Positions 37,201 to 47,700 of a stretch of 64,000 nucleotides of DNA are shown here, piece by piece. The DNA is taken from contig JAUIAO010000005.1 of assembly GCA_030425425.1 (NCBI GenBank), forward strand, positions 62,001 through 126,000. Direction: 5' to 3'. Each line of letters starts with the position of its first letter. Position 1 is the stretch's first letter. The notes beneath the pieces were generated by a model. It was not told the DNA's origin. It saw only the letters and a program-made list of their open reading frames with translations, and did not search any database. A program made the translations under genes and the position numbers. This DNA is from Bacteroidia bacterium. Its GTDB lineage: Bacteria; Bacteroidota; Bacteroidia; Cytophagales; Cyclobacteriaceae.

Positions 37201-37443
37201 GACGGTAGCTTCGTGAGGCTCGGTAATGTCACGCTCAATTATGACGTCCCTGTGGAGTCCGTAAAAGGAATTTCTTCACTGAATTTTTATGCAGCAGGAA
37301 GAAACCTTCTGACACTCACATCATACCGGGGATACGATCCCGAAATCAGCTCTTTTCTATACAATGGAAATATAATTGGTGTTGACTGGACAGGCGTACC
37401 AAATACCATGAGTATCACACTAGGAGCCAATATTACCTTTTAA
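34297..37443 (+). CDS. SusC-like TonB-dependent transporter
   Basis: A 1048-aa outer-membrane importer for oligosaccharides. Signal peptide (MKKYIILSYLMIVSAMGWAQ); carboxypeptidase-regulatory-like domain (about 22-100, VSGIVKDAEGVSIPGATVM...GKYSLKV); plug beginning with the SusC-type EVVVVGYGSVRKSDLTGAVASI; then a 22-strand barrel to the C-terminal SITLGANITF. It is the first gene of the main PUL operon and overlaps susD by 3 bp. SusD would act as its lid in a pedal-bin complex. Confidence 0.97.
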   Translation: MMKKYIILSYLMIVSAMGWAQHSVSGIVKDAEGVSIPGATVMESGTSNGTVTDIDGKYSLKVANKDALLSISFIGFITAEVSVNGQSKINIILEQDVKELEEVVVVGYGSVRKSDLTGAVASIKVEENVARQSSTIDQLLQGRAAGVQVTGGGQPGAGVSVRIRGTNSLRGNNEPLYVVDGIIISSAGEDAASASSDGNAMQVNQNGLNGINPRDIESIEVLKDASATAIYGSRGANGVILITTKKGSKGSAKVNGYVTTSVTSVRKKIDVLNGVDYAQYQNESNIINGDNVTYHIDGDEVFPINYGTYGASVADTAVQQVNWQDDLLQQATDLNAGISISGGSDRGSYYISGGYNKQGGIVESSIYQTADLRINLTQNVAEKLKVDARFNAFYGEGNFAQDGDRAGGSNRSFVNNIILTRPLYYGDFEQYVIDNEISSPYSFVNDFEDATKESRFVGRLGLTYDLPIKGLKYEINAGGNIRLKERNRWYGVTTWQGGTANGSLSLSDLEAKSYQINNLLRYSKNGKTHRIQVVLGNTIDGRDVANSIYEVQDFVTKSFTVDQPFFGQNVTRPLEIRYSPTNIISYLGRVNYTFKNKYVLTSSFRYDGVSKFKGDNKWSFFPSFALAWNAAEESFVQGLNLFDELKVRTGWGQIGNHGIQPFQTLANYGGELYATLGNGTTVAFVPLNIPNQSLIWETTEQLNAGIDFGVWDNRITGTADYYIKTTKDLLQYAAIGPSNGFETISSNRGEIQNSGLEFLINGVLIDKGDLGLNIGGNIAFNRNKIQSLGIPESNIYINGVEEQRSFYYGDNVSTGTYFKSPANVFMEGEPVGLFVGYETDGIYQSTDEITVDGAQPGDIKIIDQNGDNVIDTNDRTIIGDPNPDFVYGINLSARYKRFSLNILINGVQGNEIANGTFVRLGTADANQTNIIPAAYHGAWRPERETNLYPRIGYTGENSASAVTDRIIEDGSFVRLGNVTLNYDVPVESVKGISSLNFYAAGRNLLTLTSYRGYDPEISSFLYNGNIIGVDWTGVPNTMSITLGANITF

Positions 37444-38972
37444 TGACAATAATGATGAAAAAGATATTAAGCATAATAGTATTATCAGGACTTCTGATGA
37501 CCAGTTGTAGCCTGGAGGAAGAACCACCATTTCTGTCAGATCAAAATGTATATGCAGATGCTGAAAATGCAAAAGCGGCTCTCAATGGCATATATGATGG
37601 GCTGGCAGGATACGAAATGTATTCCAATGTTTACTACTTCTTCAATGGACTTTACTCAGGCATGATGGTCTCCAGAAGAGGTGGAAACAATGTCAATACA
37701 CAGTTCAATTCCACTTTGGCCACCATGGCCGCTGCTAGTGGTGAACTAAATAATGGACGAGTTTGGACCCAGATCTATAGAGCAGTAGCGCGTGCTAATG
37801 GAGCCATTTATTCTGCCATACCTACAGCAGACCCGAGTACTGATGACGAATTGGTCATCAACGATGTAGTAGGACATGCATATTTCGTCAGGGCATTCAG
37901 CTATTACATGTTAGTGAGTATTTGGGGAGAAGTTCCATTGAGATTAGAACCTTCCACACCTGACAATACCAACCTGGCAGTATCCACTCAGAAGGAGATT
38001 TATGATCAAATCCTTTTGGATTGTAATATGGCAGACTCCTTAATTAACGGTTCTGCTGGTACTTCTTTTCCACAGGTCTACGCTGTGAATATGCTCAAAG
38101 CTAAAGTGTATATGAGTCTGGCAACTGAGTCTGAAGACGTTCAGGACGGCAGTACTAACTATTGGCAGGCAGCATATGATGAAGCTATCAAAGTTTACGG
38201 CCATTATACCCTGGTAGAAGATTATGCGGAATTGTTCAATGAAGAAACAAGTGACGGCACGAGCGAAAGTATTTTCGAATTGCAATCCAGTGATGGTGCA
38301 TCTCATGATTGGGTGAGAGCCTTCACACCAAACAATTATACCAAGGCCAACACATTTGGATGGCTGCAGGTTAACGCTGATTTCTATAACCTGCATGCTG
38401 ATACTTATCCTGGTGATCAGAGAATTGCGGCCACTTATCTTTCAAGCTGGACACAGCAAAACAATGGAAATATTACCAATAAATGGCCGGTAAATTCAAG
38501 CAGAAACAATTTTGGAAATGCACACCCATTTTTCTTCAAACTCGCAGAAAAGGACGTGTCCAATACCTCTCAGGTCGGAAATCAGAATATGATCATCTTC
38601 AGATATGCTGATCTGCTACTGATGCTGGCTGAGATTTCTAATGAACTACAGAATGGTGAGCAGCTCGACTATGTAACCGAGGTTCTTAATAGAGTGGGTT
38701 TATCACCTCAGGCCGCATACTATGGTACCCAGGATGATTTCCGAACAGCCGTAATGAGAGAATATCAGTTTGAATTACTTGGTGAAGGGTTTGACTGCAT
38801 AAATGTGCGAAGAAGAGGATTTGATTGGATGAAAACACACATCATCGACTTTCACAACAACAATCCAATTTTTGACGCCTCAGTGGACGTGACCTTTTCA
38901 GGAGAAAAAGACAAGGTAATGGAACTTCCAATACCGGATGCTGAGGTGAATGCAAACCAAAATATTAATTAA
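37443..38972 (+). CDS. SusD-like (RagB/SusD) surface glycan-binding lipoprotein
   Basis: A 509-aa lipoprotein: leader with KKILSIIVLSGLLMTSC, cysteine about residue 22. The SusD-like N-terminal part (YADAENAKAALNGIYDGLAGYEM...ARANGAIYSAIPTADP...HAYFVRAFSYYMLVSIWGEVPL) and C-terminal RagB part (FRYADLLLMLAEISNEL...REYQFELLGEGFDCINVRRRG) are both clear. The ATG at 37443 overlaps the susC stop; ATG at 37452 or 37455 are alternatives. It would hand oligosaccharides to SusC. Confidence 0.96.
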   Translation: MTIMMKKILSIIVLSGLLMTSCSLEEEPPFLSDQNVYADAENAKAALNGIYDGLAGYEMYSNVYYFFNGLYSGMMVSRRGGNNVNTQFNSTLATMAAASGELNNGRVWTQIYRAVARANGAIYSAIPTADPSTDDELVINDVVGHAYFVRAFSYYMLVSIWGEVPLRLEPSTPDNTNLAVSTQKEIYDQILLDCNMADSLINGSAGTSFPQVYAVNMLKAKVYMSLATESEDVQDGSTNYWQAAYDEAIKVYGHYTLVEDYAELFNEETSDGTSESIFELQSSDGASHDWVRAFTPNNYTKANTFGWLQVNADFYNLHADTYPGDQRIAATYLSSWTQQNNGNITNKWPVNSSRNNFGNAHPFFFKLAEKDVSNTSQVGNQNMIIFRYADLLLMLAEISNELQNGEQLDYVTEVLNRVGLSPQAAYYGTQDDFRTAVMREYQFELLGEGFDCINVRRRGFDWMKTHIIDFHNNNPIFDASVDVTFSGEKDKVMELPIPDAEVNANQNIN

Positions 38973-38974
38973 TC

Positions 38975-40579
38975 ATGAAGACCTTAAATCCCATTTATAT
39001 AGCCCTCTTGATCTTAGGAGCAATAGTTACGCTATTTTCCTGTGAAGAAAGTGAGGAATTTGAAAGATACGTACCATCTGTGTTGGAGGACAATGATAGT
39101 ACATTGATTTATACAGATTTAGAAACTTATCCTTACCTGGATTTAATTACCACTGATACACCTACGGTCAACTATAGCGGAAAATACTCATTCGTTTTGG
39201 ACTCTATCGTAGAGCTTTCAGGGGTTACTTTTCAGAGAAATAAATTCAATATTGATCGTAATTCTGGGGTTATCCGCTACAATAATGGAGGTGAACTAAC
39301 ACCAGGGCAGTATGTGATGAATGTTGGTTTAGTATCTACTTCCGGAATCGTCATTTTCAAAGAGGCATTCACGATGGATGTGAAAGAGGTACCAGTAACA
39401 CTTAGTATAGACAATGCCGTGGTAGATGCAGGAGCTTTGCAAGTGGGCACAATAGCCCAGCTGAGCATTACTGATAATTCTGGTGGAGAGGTTACAGAAG
39501 TGAAATACGCTTTTACTGAAGCTAAGGACGGTTTTGCTATCGATGGTCTTACAGGTGAAATAAGCAAAACAGGATCAGTATTAGATAAAACAACTACTTT
39601 TTCAATTAAGGTAACCACTAATCTGGGAGCCAAGGTTTATGATGATGTTTTAGTAGTAAACGTAGGAGAAGCTCCAACTATTGAGTATTTCCAACAAGAT
39701 GGAACTACCGCACTCTCAAAAGTGACGCTCTCACCATGGACTGCCTATACATCTAGTGCTCCTGCATTGAGTGGTATGGAAGCAGATGGAGGTTTTGTTG
39801 CCATTTTACCGGACACTTTACAGCCTTTTGCAACTAGTTTCTCATTAGATGCTAGTGGGGCTCTTAGCATCGAGAAAGGAGCAAACTTGCCTGAAGGAGA
39901 GCATGTTATAGGAGTTACCGCTACCAATAGTGGCGGGGTTTCAGCTTCATTTGATAGTCTTTTTACCATCAAAGTAGAAGCTCTTTGGGAAACAGAACCA
40001 TTCATCACTGAGGACTTTAATGATGAAGAAACTAAAAACTTCATTCCTCAAGATGCATACCCTGGATTGTGGTCTGGATATGTTTTTAGTGGCAGCACAG
40101 GTGGATGGAAAAAAGCCCATGACGTGGGTGCAGGAGGATTTGCAGGTTTCAGAATGTTCAACCCAAAAGACACGGATGCTGGACTGATCCGAAAAATCGA
40201 CCTGACGGATGTTTTTGGTCTCAAAATCAATTTCGCAGAGATGATTGGGTATGGTGGGGCTTTCACAGATAACTACGATCGCGCCCTTTACATGGGTGAA
40301 GATACCACGAATGTCGCAGCAGGTTCTTTTGTAGATGCAGATTGGACTGCAATTCAGGATACTGATGGAGCTTGGCTAGAAGTCAATTGGAATGGTGGAA
40401 ATGGTCCTGAGCAGTATTACAATATCAACATTGATTTGACAGCTATTTCGGGAAATACACTTTACCTGATGTGGAGAATGTTGCCAACAGCTACTTCATC
40501 ACTGGATCAAAATGGTCAGTGGATCATCGATTCATTTTCAGCAACTAAAGCGAGTGCGTACGACGCAATAGAAGAATAA
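38975..40579 (+). CDS. Putative surface glycan-binding protein (SusE/F position), multi-domain lipoprotein
   Basis: A 534-aa lipoprotein (IYIALLILGAIVTLFSC, cysteine about residue 23) two bp after susD. It has two or three Ig/cadherin-like beta domains (about 60-330, including FAIDGLTGEISKTGSVLDKTTTFSIKVTT and the repeated NRNSGVIRY..GELTPGQYVMNV pattern). A C-terminal jelly-roll-like domain (about 335-534, FITEDFNDEE...GLWSGYVFSGSTGGWKK...LYLMWRMLPT...GQWIIDSFSATKAS) resembles choice-of-anchor/CBM domains. Position and anchoring point to a surface glycan-binding protein; ligand unknown. Confidence 0.8.
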   Translation: MKTLNPIYIALLILGAIVTLFSCEESEEFERYVPSVLEDNDSTLIYTDLETYPYLDLITTDTPTVNYSGKYSFVLDSIVELSGVTFQRNKFNIDRNSGVIRYNNGGELTPGQYVMNVGLVSTSGIVIFKEAFTMDVKEVPVTLSIDNAVVDAGALQVGTIAQLSITDNSGGEVTEVKYAFTEAKDGFAIDGLTGEISKTGSVLDKTTTFSIKVTTNLGAKVYDDVLVVNVGEAPTIEYFQQDGTTALSKVTLSPWTAYTSSAPALSGMEADGGFVAILPDTLQPFATSFSLDASGALSIEKGANLPEGEHVIGVTATNSGGVSASFDSLFTIKVEALWETEPFITEDFNDEETKNFIPQDAYPGLWSGYVFSGSTGGWKKAHDVGAGGFAGFRMFNPKDTDAGLIRKIDLTDVFGLKINFAEMIGYGGAFTDNYDRALYMGEDTTNVAAGSFVDADWTAIQDTDGAWLEVNWNGGNGPEQYYNINIDLTAISGNTLYLMWRMLPTATSSLDQNGQWIIDSFSATKASAYDAIEE

Positions 40580-40590
40580 ATTTTAAGCAA

Positions 40591-40716
40591 TTGAACAAGA
40601 AAGAAGACAACATAGAAGCCAACTATAAAAGTACCAATGCTCATGTGATTGTTCAGGCATTGACGATTGTCCTGCTGGTCATCACGCTATTGACCATGGC
40701 TGCCTTCTTTCTGTAA
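40591..40716 (+). CDS. Small membrane protein, 41 aa
   Basis: From TTG 40591 the frame encodes a hydrophilic N terminus (NKKEDNIEANYKSTNAHV) and one C-terminal membrane helix of about 21 residues (VQALTIVLLVITLLTMAAFFL) ending at the stop. It lies 11 bp after the previous gene and 10 bp before the GH3 gene, filling the gap with operon-like spacing. The clean hydrophobic helix and tight spacing support a real short gene; no family is recognised. Confidence 0.55.
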   Translation: MNKKEDNIEANYKSTNAHVIVQALTIVLLVITLLTMAAFFL

Positions 40717-40726
40717 ATCGAATCAT

Positions 40727-43054
40727 ATGAAATTTAATGAGATATTAGTTTGGATAGTGATTGCAGGGGTGTTTTATACCTGTAGTCAGGGATCTACGGG
40801 CATTTCTGCAGACTATACAGATGCCTCAGCACCTGTAGACGACAGAGTGGCTGACCTCATGTCCAAAATGACACTAGAGGAAAAAATTGGACAAATGAGC
40901 CAGTATGTGGCTCCATTTCATATTGAAGAATCTAAAAAGCGGATTAAAGGCGAAGAATTGATCCATAATGATCAGTGGGGATTGTATCCAGGGATGAGTT
41001 CTGATTCATTGAGACAGCTGGTGAAAACCGGAGAAATCGGATCATTCCTTCATGTAAAAGATGCCAAAGAAGCCAATGAACTTCAGAAGTTGGCTCAGGA
41101 ATCACGTCTCAAAATTCCATTACTGATAGGGATAGATGCGATTCATGGTCATGCGATGATTGAGGGAAGTACAGTTTATCCAACTCAGTTGGGACTTTCC
41201 TCTACCTGGGACAATGAACTCATTAAAGAGGTAGCGGAAGCTACTGCCGCTGAGGTGAGAGCTACAGGAATGCACTGGACATTTTCACCTAATGTAGATG
41301 TGGCGCGTGACCCGAGATGGGGAAGAGTAGGTGAGACTTTCGGAGAAGATCCTTACATGGTGACAAAAATGGGGTTGGCATTTACGGAAGGTTATCAGGG
41401 AGACTATGGTGACGAGAAAGTGCTGGCATGCGCCAAACACTTCATTGCGGGAAGCGAACCATACAATGGAACTAACGCCTCTCCGATGGACATGTCAATG
41501 AGACAGCTTAGAGAGATCTGGCTGCCTCCATACAAAGCACAATCCGCAGCAGGAGTTTACACTTTCATGGCGGCTCACAATGAGCTAAACGGCATTCCCT
41601 GTCATAGCAACAAAATGCTGCTGACCGATATTCTGAGAGATGAGTGGGGATATGAAGGTTTCGTGGTGAGTGACTGGATGGACATTGAGCGAATTGATAA
41701 ACTACATCATGCGGCTGCAGATGCCAAAGAAGCAATCAAACTGTCCGTGAATTCTGGAATGGATATGCACATGCATGGTCCGGAATTCTTGCATCCTTTG
41801 GCAGAATTAGTACGAGAAGGAAAAGTAGATGAGTCAAAGATCGACGCTGCTTGTCGAAAAATCCTCAAAGCCAAATTCATGCTAGGCCTGTTTGAAAATC
41901 CATTTGTCGAAGAGGAAGCAGTACAGGAAAAACTATTTACAAAGAGCAATCAGCAATTGGCATTGGAGGCCGCTCGTAAGTCAATTGTCCTATTAAAAAA
42001 TGACGGCCTCCTTCCTTTTACCAATCAAAAGAAAATTCTGGTTACAGGCCCTAATGCTCATAATCACCGGGTAATGGGTGACTGGGCATTGCCTCAGCCA
42101 GAGAGTAATATCACCACGGTTTATGAAGGTTTTGAGCAGGTATTTGCAGATGCACAGATAGACTTTGTCAATTGTGGTGAGAGCCTTAGAAACCCAGATC
42201 AGAAGGCTTTGGAGTCAGCCATAGCGAAAGCGAAAGGATACGATGCGATCATCGTGGCAGTAGGATCTAATTCATTGAGATACGAAAAACACGAGAAAAA
42301 CTGCGGAGAAAATGTAGGCAGATCTACCATCAACCTGATGGGCAATCAATTGGAATTGATCAAGCGACTTTATAAGATCAATAAAAACATCGTGGTGGTT
42401 ATGATCAATGGTCGTCCTCTTTCTGAACCATGGGTTAAAAACAACATTCCAGCAATCATCGAAGCCTGGGAGCCTGGTGCTTTTGGAGGTCAGGCCATTG
42501 CTGAGATTGTAAAAGGAGACGTCAATCCGTCAGGTAAACTGACCGTCACATTCCCATATCATGTAGGTCAAGTGCCAATGGTTTACAACCACAAGCCTTC
42601 AGTTTTCTTCCACAAGTATGTCGATAGTCCATCTAAACCGCTTTGGCATTTTGGCTATGGCATGAGCTATACAACTTTCCAATACGGTGATTTAAGTGTA
42701 GATGTAACTGAAAAAGAAGGAAACGTTACGGTACAAGCTGCTGTGATGGTAACCAATACAGGTGATGTAGCAGGAGATGAGATTGTGCAGCTATACATCA
42801 GGGATGAAGTGTCGTCAGCCACTCGTCCTGTGAAGGAATTGAAACGATATCAAAGAGTGTCATTGTCATCAGGAGAATCCAAAATGATCGTATTCACACT
42901 GGGTGCAGAGGATCTGGCTTTCTATGATATTGACATGAAGTACGGTGTAGAAGCTGGTACTTTCAAAATCATGGTGGGTGGCTCATCTGATGACAAGGAT
43001 TTGCTTTCAGACACCATCGAAATCAACCAGCCCATTTCATTAGTAAGTAATTAA
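40727..43054 (+). CDS. GH3 beta-glycosidase (beta-xylosidase/beta-glucosidase type), BglX-like
   Basis: A 775-aa exported enzyme with a lipoprotein-type leader (cysteine at about residue 19 in YTCSQ). The GH3 N-terminal barrel contains IGIDAIHGHAM, SPNVDVARDPRWGR, KHFIAGSEPYNGTN and the nucleophile D316 in GFVVSDWMDI. The GH3_C domain follows (about 400-620) with a terminal fibronectin-III-like domain (about 670-760, GDVAGDEIVQLYIRDEVSS). In this context it probably removes terminal xylose from oligosaccharides, but GH3 specificity cannot be read from sequence alone. Confidence 0.92.
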   Translation: MKFNEILVWIVIAGVFYTCSQGSTGISADYTDASAPVDDRVADLMSKMTLEEKIGQMSQYVAPFHIEESKKRIKGEELIHNDQWGLYPGMSSDSLRQLVKTGEIGSFLHVKDAKEANELQKLAQESRLKIPLLIGIDAIHGHAMIEGSTVYPTQLGLSSTWDNELIKEVAEATAAEVRATGMHWTFSPNVDVARDPRWGRVGETFGEDPYMVTKMGLAFTEGYQGDYGDEKVLACAKHFIAGSEPYNGTNASPMDMSMRQLREIWLPPYKAQSAAGVYTFMAAHNELNGIPCHSNKMLLTDILRDEWGYEGFVVSDWMDIERIDKLHHAAADAKEAIKLSVNSGMDMHMHGPEFLHPLAELVREGKVDESKIDAACRKILKAKFMLGLFENPFVEEEAVQEKLFTKSNQQLALEAARKSIVLLKNDGLLPFTNQKKILVTGPNAHNHRVMGDWALPQPESNITTVYEGFEQVFADAQIDFVNCGESLRNPDQKALESAIAKAKGYDAIIVAVGSNSLRYEKHEKNCGENVGRSTINLMGNQLELIKRLYKINKNIVVVMINGRPLSEPWVKNNIPAIIEAWEPGAFGGQAIAEIVKGDVNPSGKLTVTFPYHVGQVPMVYNHKPSVFFHKYVDSPSKPLWHFGYGMSYTTFQYGDLSVDVTEKEGNVTVQAAVMVTNTGDVAGDEIVQLYIRDEVSSATRPVKELKRYQRVSLSSGESKMIVFTLGAEDLAFYDIDMKYGVEAGTFKIMVGGSSDDKDLLSDTIEINQPISLVSN

Positions 43055-43073
43055 ACCAAAATCATCTGAAGTA

Positions 43074-44669
43074 ATGAGTAAGATAGAAAACAGCATTCAG
43101 AAAACAGTTTTGGCACTTTTTGCATTGGCTTTCATGTTTGGGTGCGATACTGCCACTGAGCCCGAAAAGCCTCGTCCGAACATCCTTTTCATCATGAGTG
43201 ATGATCATGCTTCGCATGCCATCACAGCTTATGGAGGGATATATGATGAGTATCAGCAGACACCAAACATCGATCGTATTGCTAATGAAGGCATCAAGTT
43301 CAATAATGTGTTTTGCACCAATGCTATTTGTGGGCCCTCACGCGCTGCTATTCTCACAGGAAAATACAGCCATCTGAATGGCTATTATAAGAATGAAAGC
43401 GGTGGGAAATTTGATTCTGCCCAATGGACATTCCCACAGGCCTTACATGATGCAGGTTATCAGACGGCTATGGTAGGAAAGTGGCATTTGGGAACTGAGC
43501 CGGTTGGTTTTGATTTTTACAAATACCATGACAATCCTGGCCAGCAAGGTTTTTATTATGATCCGATTTACAATGAAAATGGCAAAAAAGTAGAAGAAGA
43601 AGGCTATGCAACTACTTTGACCACTGACTTTGCTCTGGAATGGTTACAGACAGATCGAAATGGAGAAAAGCCATTTCTGATGATGCTTCAATACAAAGCT
43701 CCTCACAGAAACTGGGATCCTGAAGAGAAATATTTGGACTTGTTTGAAGGAGTAGAAATGCCTTACCCACCAACTTTCAATGATGACTATGAAGGAAGGG
43801 AACAGACAGCTGGTGACACAGACATGACGATGGATTTTTTCAATCGCAAGGACATGAAATTGTTGCCTCCAGATAACCTAACGAATGGAGAATTGAAAAA
43901 ATGGTTATCGTGGGGAAACAAACGTGGACACGGAGAAGGCTGGTTACCAAGCGATACAATGACCTTGGAGGAGGCCAGAAAGTGGAAATATCAGCGATAT
44001 ATCAAGGATTATCTGGCATGTGTTCGCTCTGTTGATGACAATATTGGGAGAGTCCTTCAGTACCTCGATGAAAGTGGCCTGGCCGAAAACACCATTGTGG
44101 TTTATACCTCTGATCAGGGATTTTATCTCGGAGATCATGGCTGGTTTGACAAGCGATTTATGTATGAGCAGTCACTTCGCATGCCGTTCCTGATGCGCTA
44201 TCCGGCGCAGATCGAGCAGCCTGCTGAAAATAACGACATTATTACCAATGTGGACTTTGCTCCAACATTGCTAGACTTTGCTGGAGTGAAAGTACCGGAA
44301 GCAGTTCAGGGAGCTAGTTTCGTACAAAATGCCGTTGCTGAAACTCCTGAAAGCTGGGATCAGTCAATGTACTATCATTATTATGAGTTTCCATTCTGGC
44401 ATCACGTACAGCCACATTATGGGATTAGAAACCAGCGCTATAAGCTGATTCATTTCTATTATGACGTGGATATTTGGGAATTTTATGATTTGGAAAATGA
44501 CCCCAATGAGCTGAATAATCTCATTGATAATCCTGAATATGCTGATTTGATTGCTGAGATGAAAGAGCAACTCAAAGCCAAGCAAAAACGATACAATGAT
44601 GACGGTTCGCTGGATGATTTTAGAGCTATTACAGATACTGATTTTGGACATATTTCGGGTAGGCATTGA
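43074..44669 (+). CDS. S1 family sulfatase, lipoprotein, 531 aa
   Basis: Formylglycine-dependent sulfatase. Lipoprotein leader with cysteine in MFGCD (residue 24). N-terminal metal-binding Asp pair in PNILFIMSDDH; the sulfatase signature is CGPSRAAILTG with C86 the residue converted to formylglycine; further motifs GKWHLG, DQGFYLGDHGWFDKRFMYEQS and the C-terminal NQRYKLIHFYYD...EFYDLENDPNELNNL. The HGWFD..MYEQSLRMPF pattern is typical of PUL sulfatases that act on carbohydrate sulfate. It is 19 bp after GH3 in the same operon. Confidence 0.94.
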   Translation: MSKIENSIQKTVLALFALAFMFGCDTATEPEKPRPNILFIMSDDHASHAITAYGGIYDEYQQTPNIDRIANEGIKFNNVFCTNAICGPSRAAILTGKYSHLNGYYKNESGGKFDSAQWTFPQALHDAGYQTAMVGKWHLGTEPVGFDFYKYHDNPGQQGFYYDPIYNENGKKVEEEGYATTLTTDFALEWLQTDRNGEKPFLMMLQYKAPHRNWDPEEKYLDLFEGVEMPYPPTFNDDYEGREQTAGDTDMTMDFFNRKDMKLLPPDNLTNGELKKWLSWGNKRGHGEGWLPSDTMTLEEARKWKYQRYIKDYLACVRSVDDNIGRVLQYLDESGLAENTIVVYTSDQGFYLGDHGWFDKRFMYEQSLRMPFLMRYPAQIEQPAENNDIITNVDFAPTLLDFAGVKVPEAVQGASFVQNAVAETPESWDQSMYYHYYEFPFWHHVQPHYGIRNQRYKLIHFYYDVDIWEFYDLENDPNELNNLIDNPEYADLIAEMKEQLKAKQKRYNDDGSLDDFRAITDTDFGHISGRH

Positions 44670-44744
44670 TGTATGCTGCCCGAATGGCTGAGTAGGTTTA
44701 AACCCCGATGTGAGAAAACCTCATAAATATCAAAATTTAGAAAG

Positions 44745-47700
44745 ATGAAAATACTTCAAATAACAATATTGGCTCTGATCCTGATCCCCGGACAGGTATT
44801 TAGTCAGCAGAAAAACGTGCTGTTCATTGCTGTGGATGATCTTAAGCCACTTATAGGTGCATATGGTGATGAAATGGCGGTGACCCCAAATTTTGATCGC
44901 TTGGCAGATATGGGAGTGACGTTTACCAATAGCCACTGTCAGCAAGCAGTTTGTGGTCCGTCCCGAGCTAGTTTACTTACTGGTTTGCGTCCGGACGTGA
45001 CAGAAGTTTGGGATTTGAAGACCATGATTCGTGATAGAAATCCTGATATTCTCACCTTGCCGCAGCACTTCAAAAACAATGGATATACCACAGTAGGTAT
45101 GGGGAAAATCTATGATCCGCGAAGTGTAGATAAGGGTTACGACAAAATTTCCTGGTCTGTACCTTATATGATGCCGGACAAGCAAGATCCCGTTTTTGCT
45201 GACGCAGCGATGGGTTCGTATCAATCACCTGAATACAAGGAGCGTTTCGATGCGTTGATTAAGGAAGGCAAGGCAAAAGGTCTGGAAAAAGGTAAACTCA
45301 ACAAGTATGTCAGAGACAACTTTAAGCCATCGGTTGAATCTGCTGACGTGTCGGATGAAGCCTACTTTGATGGTCAGGTAGCTAAAACTGCCTTAGAGCA
45401 AATGGGTGTATTGGCCAAAGCGGGTGATCCATTTTTCCTCGCAGTAGGTTTCAAAAAGCCACACTTACCATTTGTGGCACCGCAGAAATACTGGGAATTA
45501 TATGATCGTGATAAAATGCCTTTGGCAGAATTTCAGAAACACGCATCAAACACCATTGAGATTCCCTATCACAATAATGGAGAGCTAAGATCTTACACAG
45601 ACATTGAGGGAGCTACGAGTGTCAATGATCCACTGGAGGTTGCCAAACAAAAGGAACTAATCCATGGCTATTATGCCTGTGTTTCTTATATAGATACGCA
45701 GCTAGGAAAAGTGCTGGACGCGCTGGAAAGTAATGGATTAAAAGAAAACACGGCAATAGTCCTTTGGGGAGATCATGGCTGGCATTTAGGTGATCATGGG
45801 CTTTGGAATAAGCATACCAATTTCGAGCAAGCTACACGAGCACCTTTGATTTTTGTAGATCCATCTGGAGAAAAAGGCGAGACCAATAGTTCTCCAGTGG
45901 AGTTTGTCGATATCTTCCCAACACTGTGTGACTTAGCAGGGATAGATCTACCAGCGCAGCTTCAGGGAACCAGTCTAAAACCTATTTTAAAAGGGAAAAA
46001 CAAATCCGTGAAAGAATTTGCCATCAGTCAGTTTGGCAGAGGTAAAAATGAAGGATATGCCCTGAGAAATGATCGATACAGATTGGTAGTGTGGTACAAA
46101 GATGGAGATACATCTAATGACGGAAATATCCTGTTTAAGGAATTGTATGATTACAAAAAAGATCCTTTAGAAAAACACAATGTGATTGCCGATTATCCGG
46201 AGTTAGCAGATCAATTGCTAGGCGAACTTTCAACTCATTTGAAAGAATCGAAAGCATTTAAAAGGCAATACAAAAAATCACAGCCTAAGAAGCAGGTAAA
46301 GACTACCCCAAAGTCATCGGGCAACAATCTGATCAAAAATCCGGGTTTCGAACAAGGTGAAAATGGGTGGAATTATTTTGGAAACAACCATCCATCCATA
46401 GCATCAGACCATCCTCAATCAGGCAGCAATGCGATGAAAATACCTACGGCACATTCTGGCGTATTGCAGCGTGTCAAAGGGTTGAAGCCTAATACCGAAT
46501 ACCAGCTTTCCGCTTATATCAAATCCAGCAATGGAGAGACTGTAGTTCTCAATGTGAAAGATCATGGCGGAGAGAATGTAAAGCAGCGCTTCAAAGGAAA
46601 CGATTATGAATTGGTGAGTCTGACATTCAAAACCGGAGCTTCCAATACTTCAGCCATGGTACGTTTCATGAAGTTCGGTAAAGGTTCTGGTGAAGCCTGG
46701 GCAGACGATTTTACATTGACGGAAGTAGGAGCAAAAGTGGTAGCAACCAAGCCCGCTGCAAATAACCTGTTGAAAAATCCCGGATTGGAGGATGGAGAGA
46801 AAGGCTGGAATTTCTTTGCAGAAAACAAACCTACTATTGCTTCAGACAACCCGCATTCGGGACAGAATTGTATCAAAATACCTACTTCACGGTCAGGAGC
46901 AATACAGAAAGTATCAGGATTGAAACCAGATACCGAATATATCTTTTCGGCCTATATCCAATCTACCATAGGTGAAAATGTAGTGTTGAGCGTAGTGGAT
47001 CATGGTGGAGAAGACGCTAAAGTAAGTTTCAAAGAGGATACATACGAAAAGGTAAGCGTGCGTTTCAAAACCGGACCGAATAATACTGAGGCTAAGGTTC
47101 GTTTCATGAAGTTTGCCAAAGGTGATGGCCCGGCCTGGGCAGATGATTTTGAATTGGTAGAAGTCATTAAAGGTGACGGTGTAGGGTTGAAGGATATTCA
47201 AAAGAAGCATTTGAATACTGAAAATTTCTATTTAGGTGCCACCATCGCCGAGAAGCAATTGGGGACTTTTGTGGAGGATATCCTGATCAGGGATTTCGCC
47301 TATACCGTACCAGAAAATGCCGTGAAGCAGTCTCGCGTACATCCTCAGCCTGATGTTTGGGATTGGTCGGGAATAGATGCAATCATGAAAGTAGCAGAGC
47401 AAAATGACATCACTGTCCGTCTGCATGGACCGATTAGCCCGCAGGCTTCCAAATGGGCGCGTGAAGATGAGCGCACTGCCGCTGAGTTGGAAAAAATCAT
47501 GGAGGAATACCTCATTGCCGAATGCAAGCGATACAATGGTCATCCGAATGTCAAGTGGATGGACGTGGTAAACGAAACCGTAGAAACGAATGGTTCATGG
47601 TTTGGTCCAAAACCTGAGGTCCATATTTGGGAAAATCCCTGGCCTCAGATTGGTGTGGATAACGATGCTAACCAAACTCCACTTTACATCACCCGAGCTT

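Noticed and set aside
44697-44720. A sixth copy of the 21-bp operator upstream of the fusion enzyme
   Set aside because: TTTAAACC and AAAACC occur there, but their CC steps are 16 bp apart instead of 21, so it does not fit the geometry of the other five.
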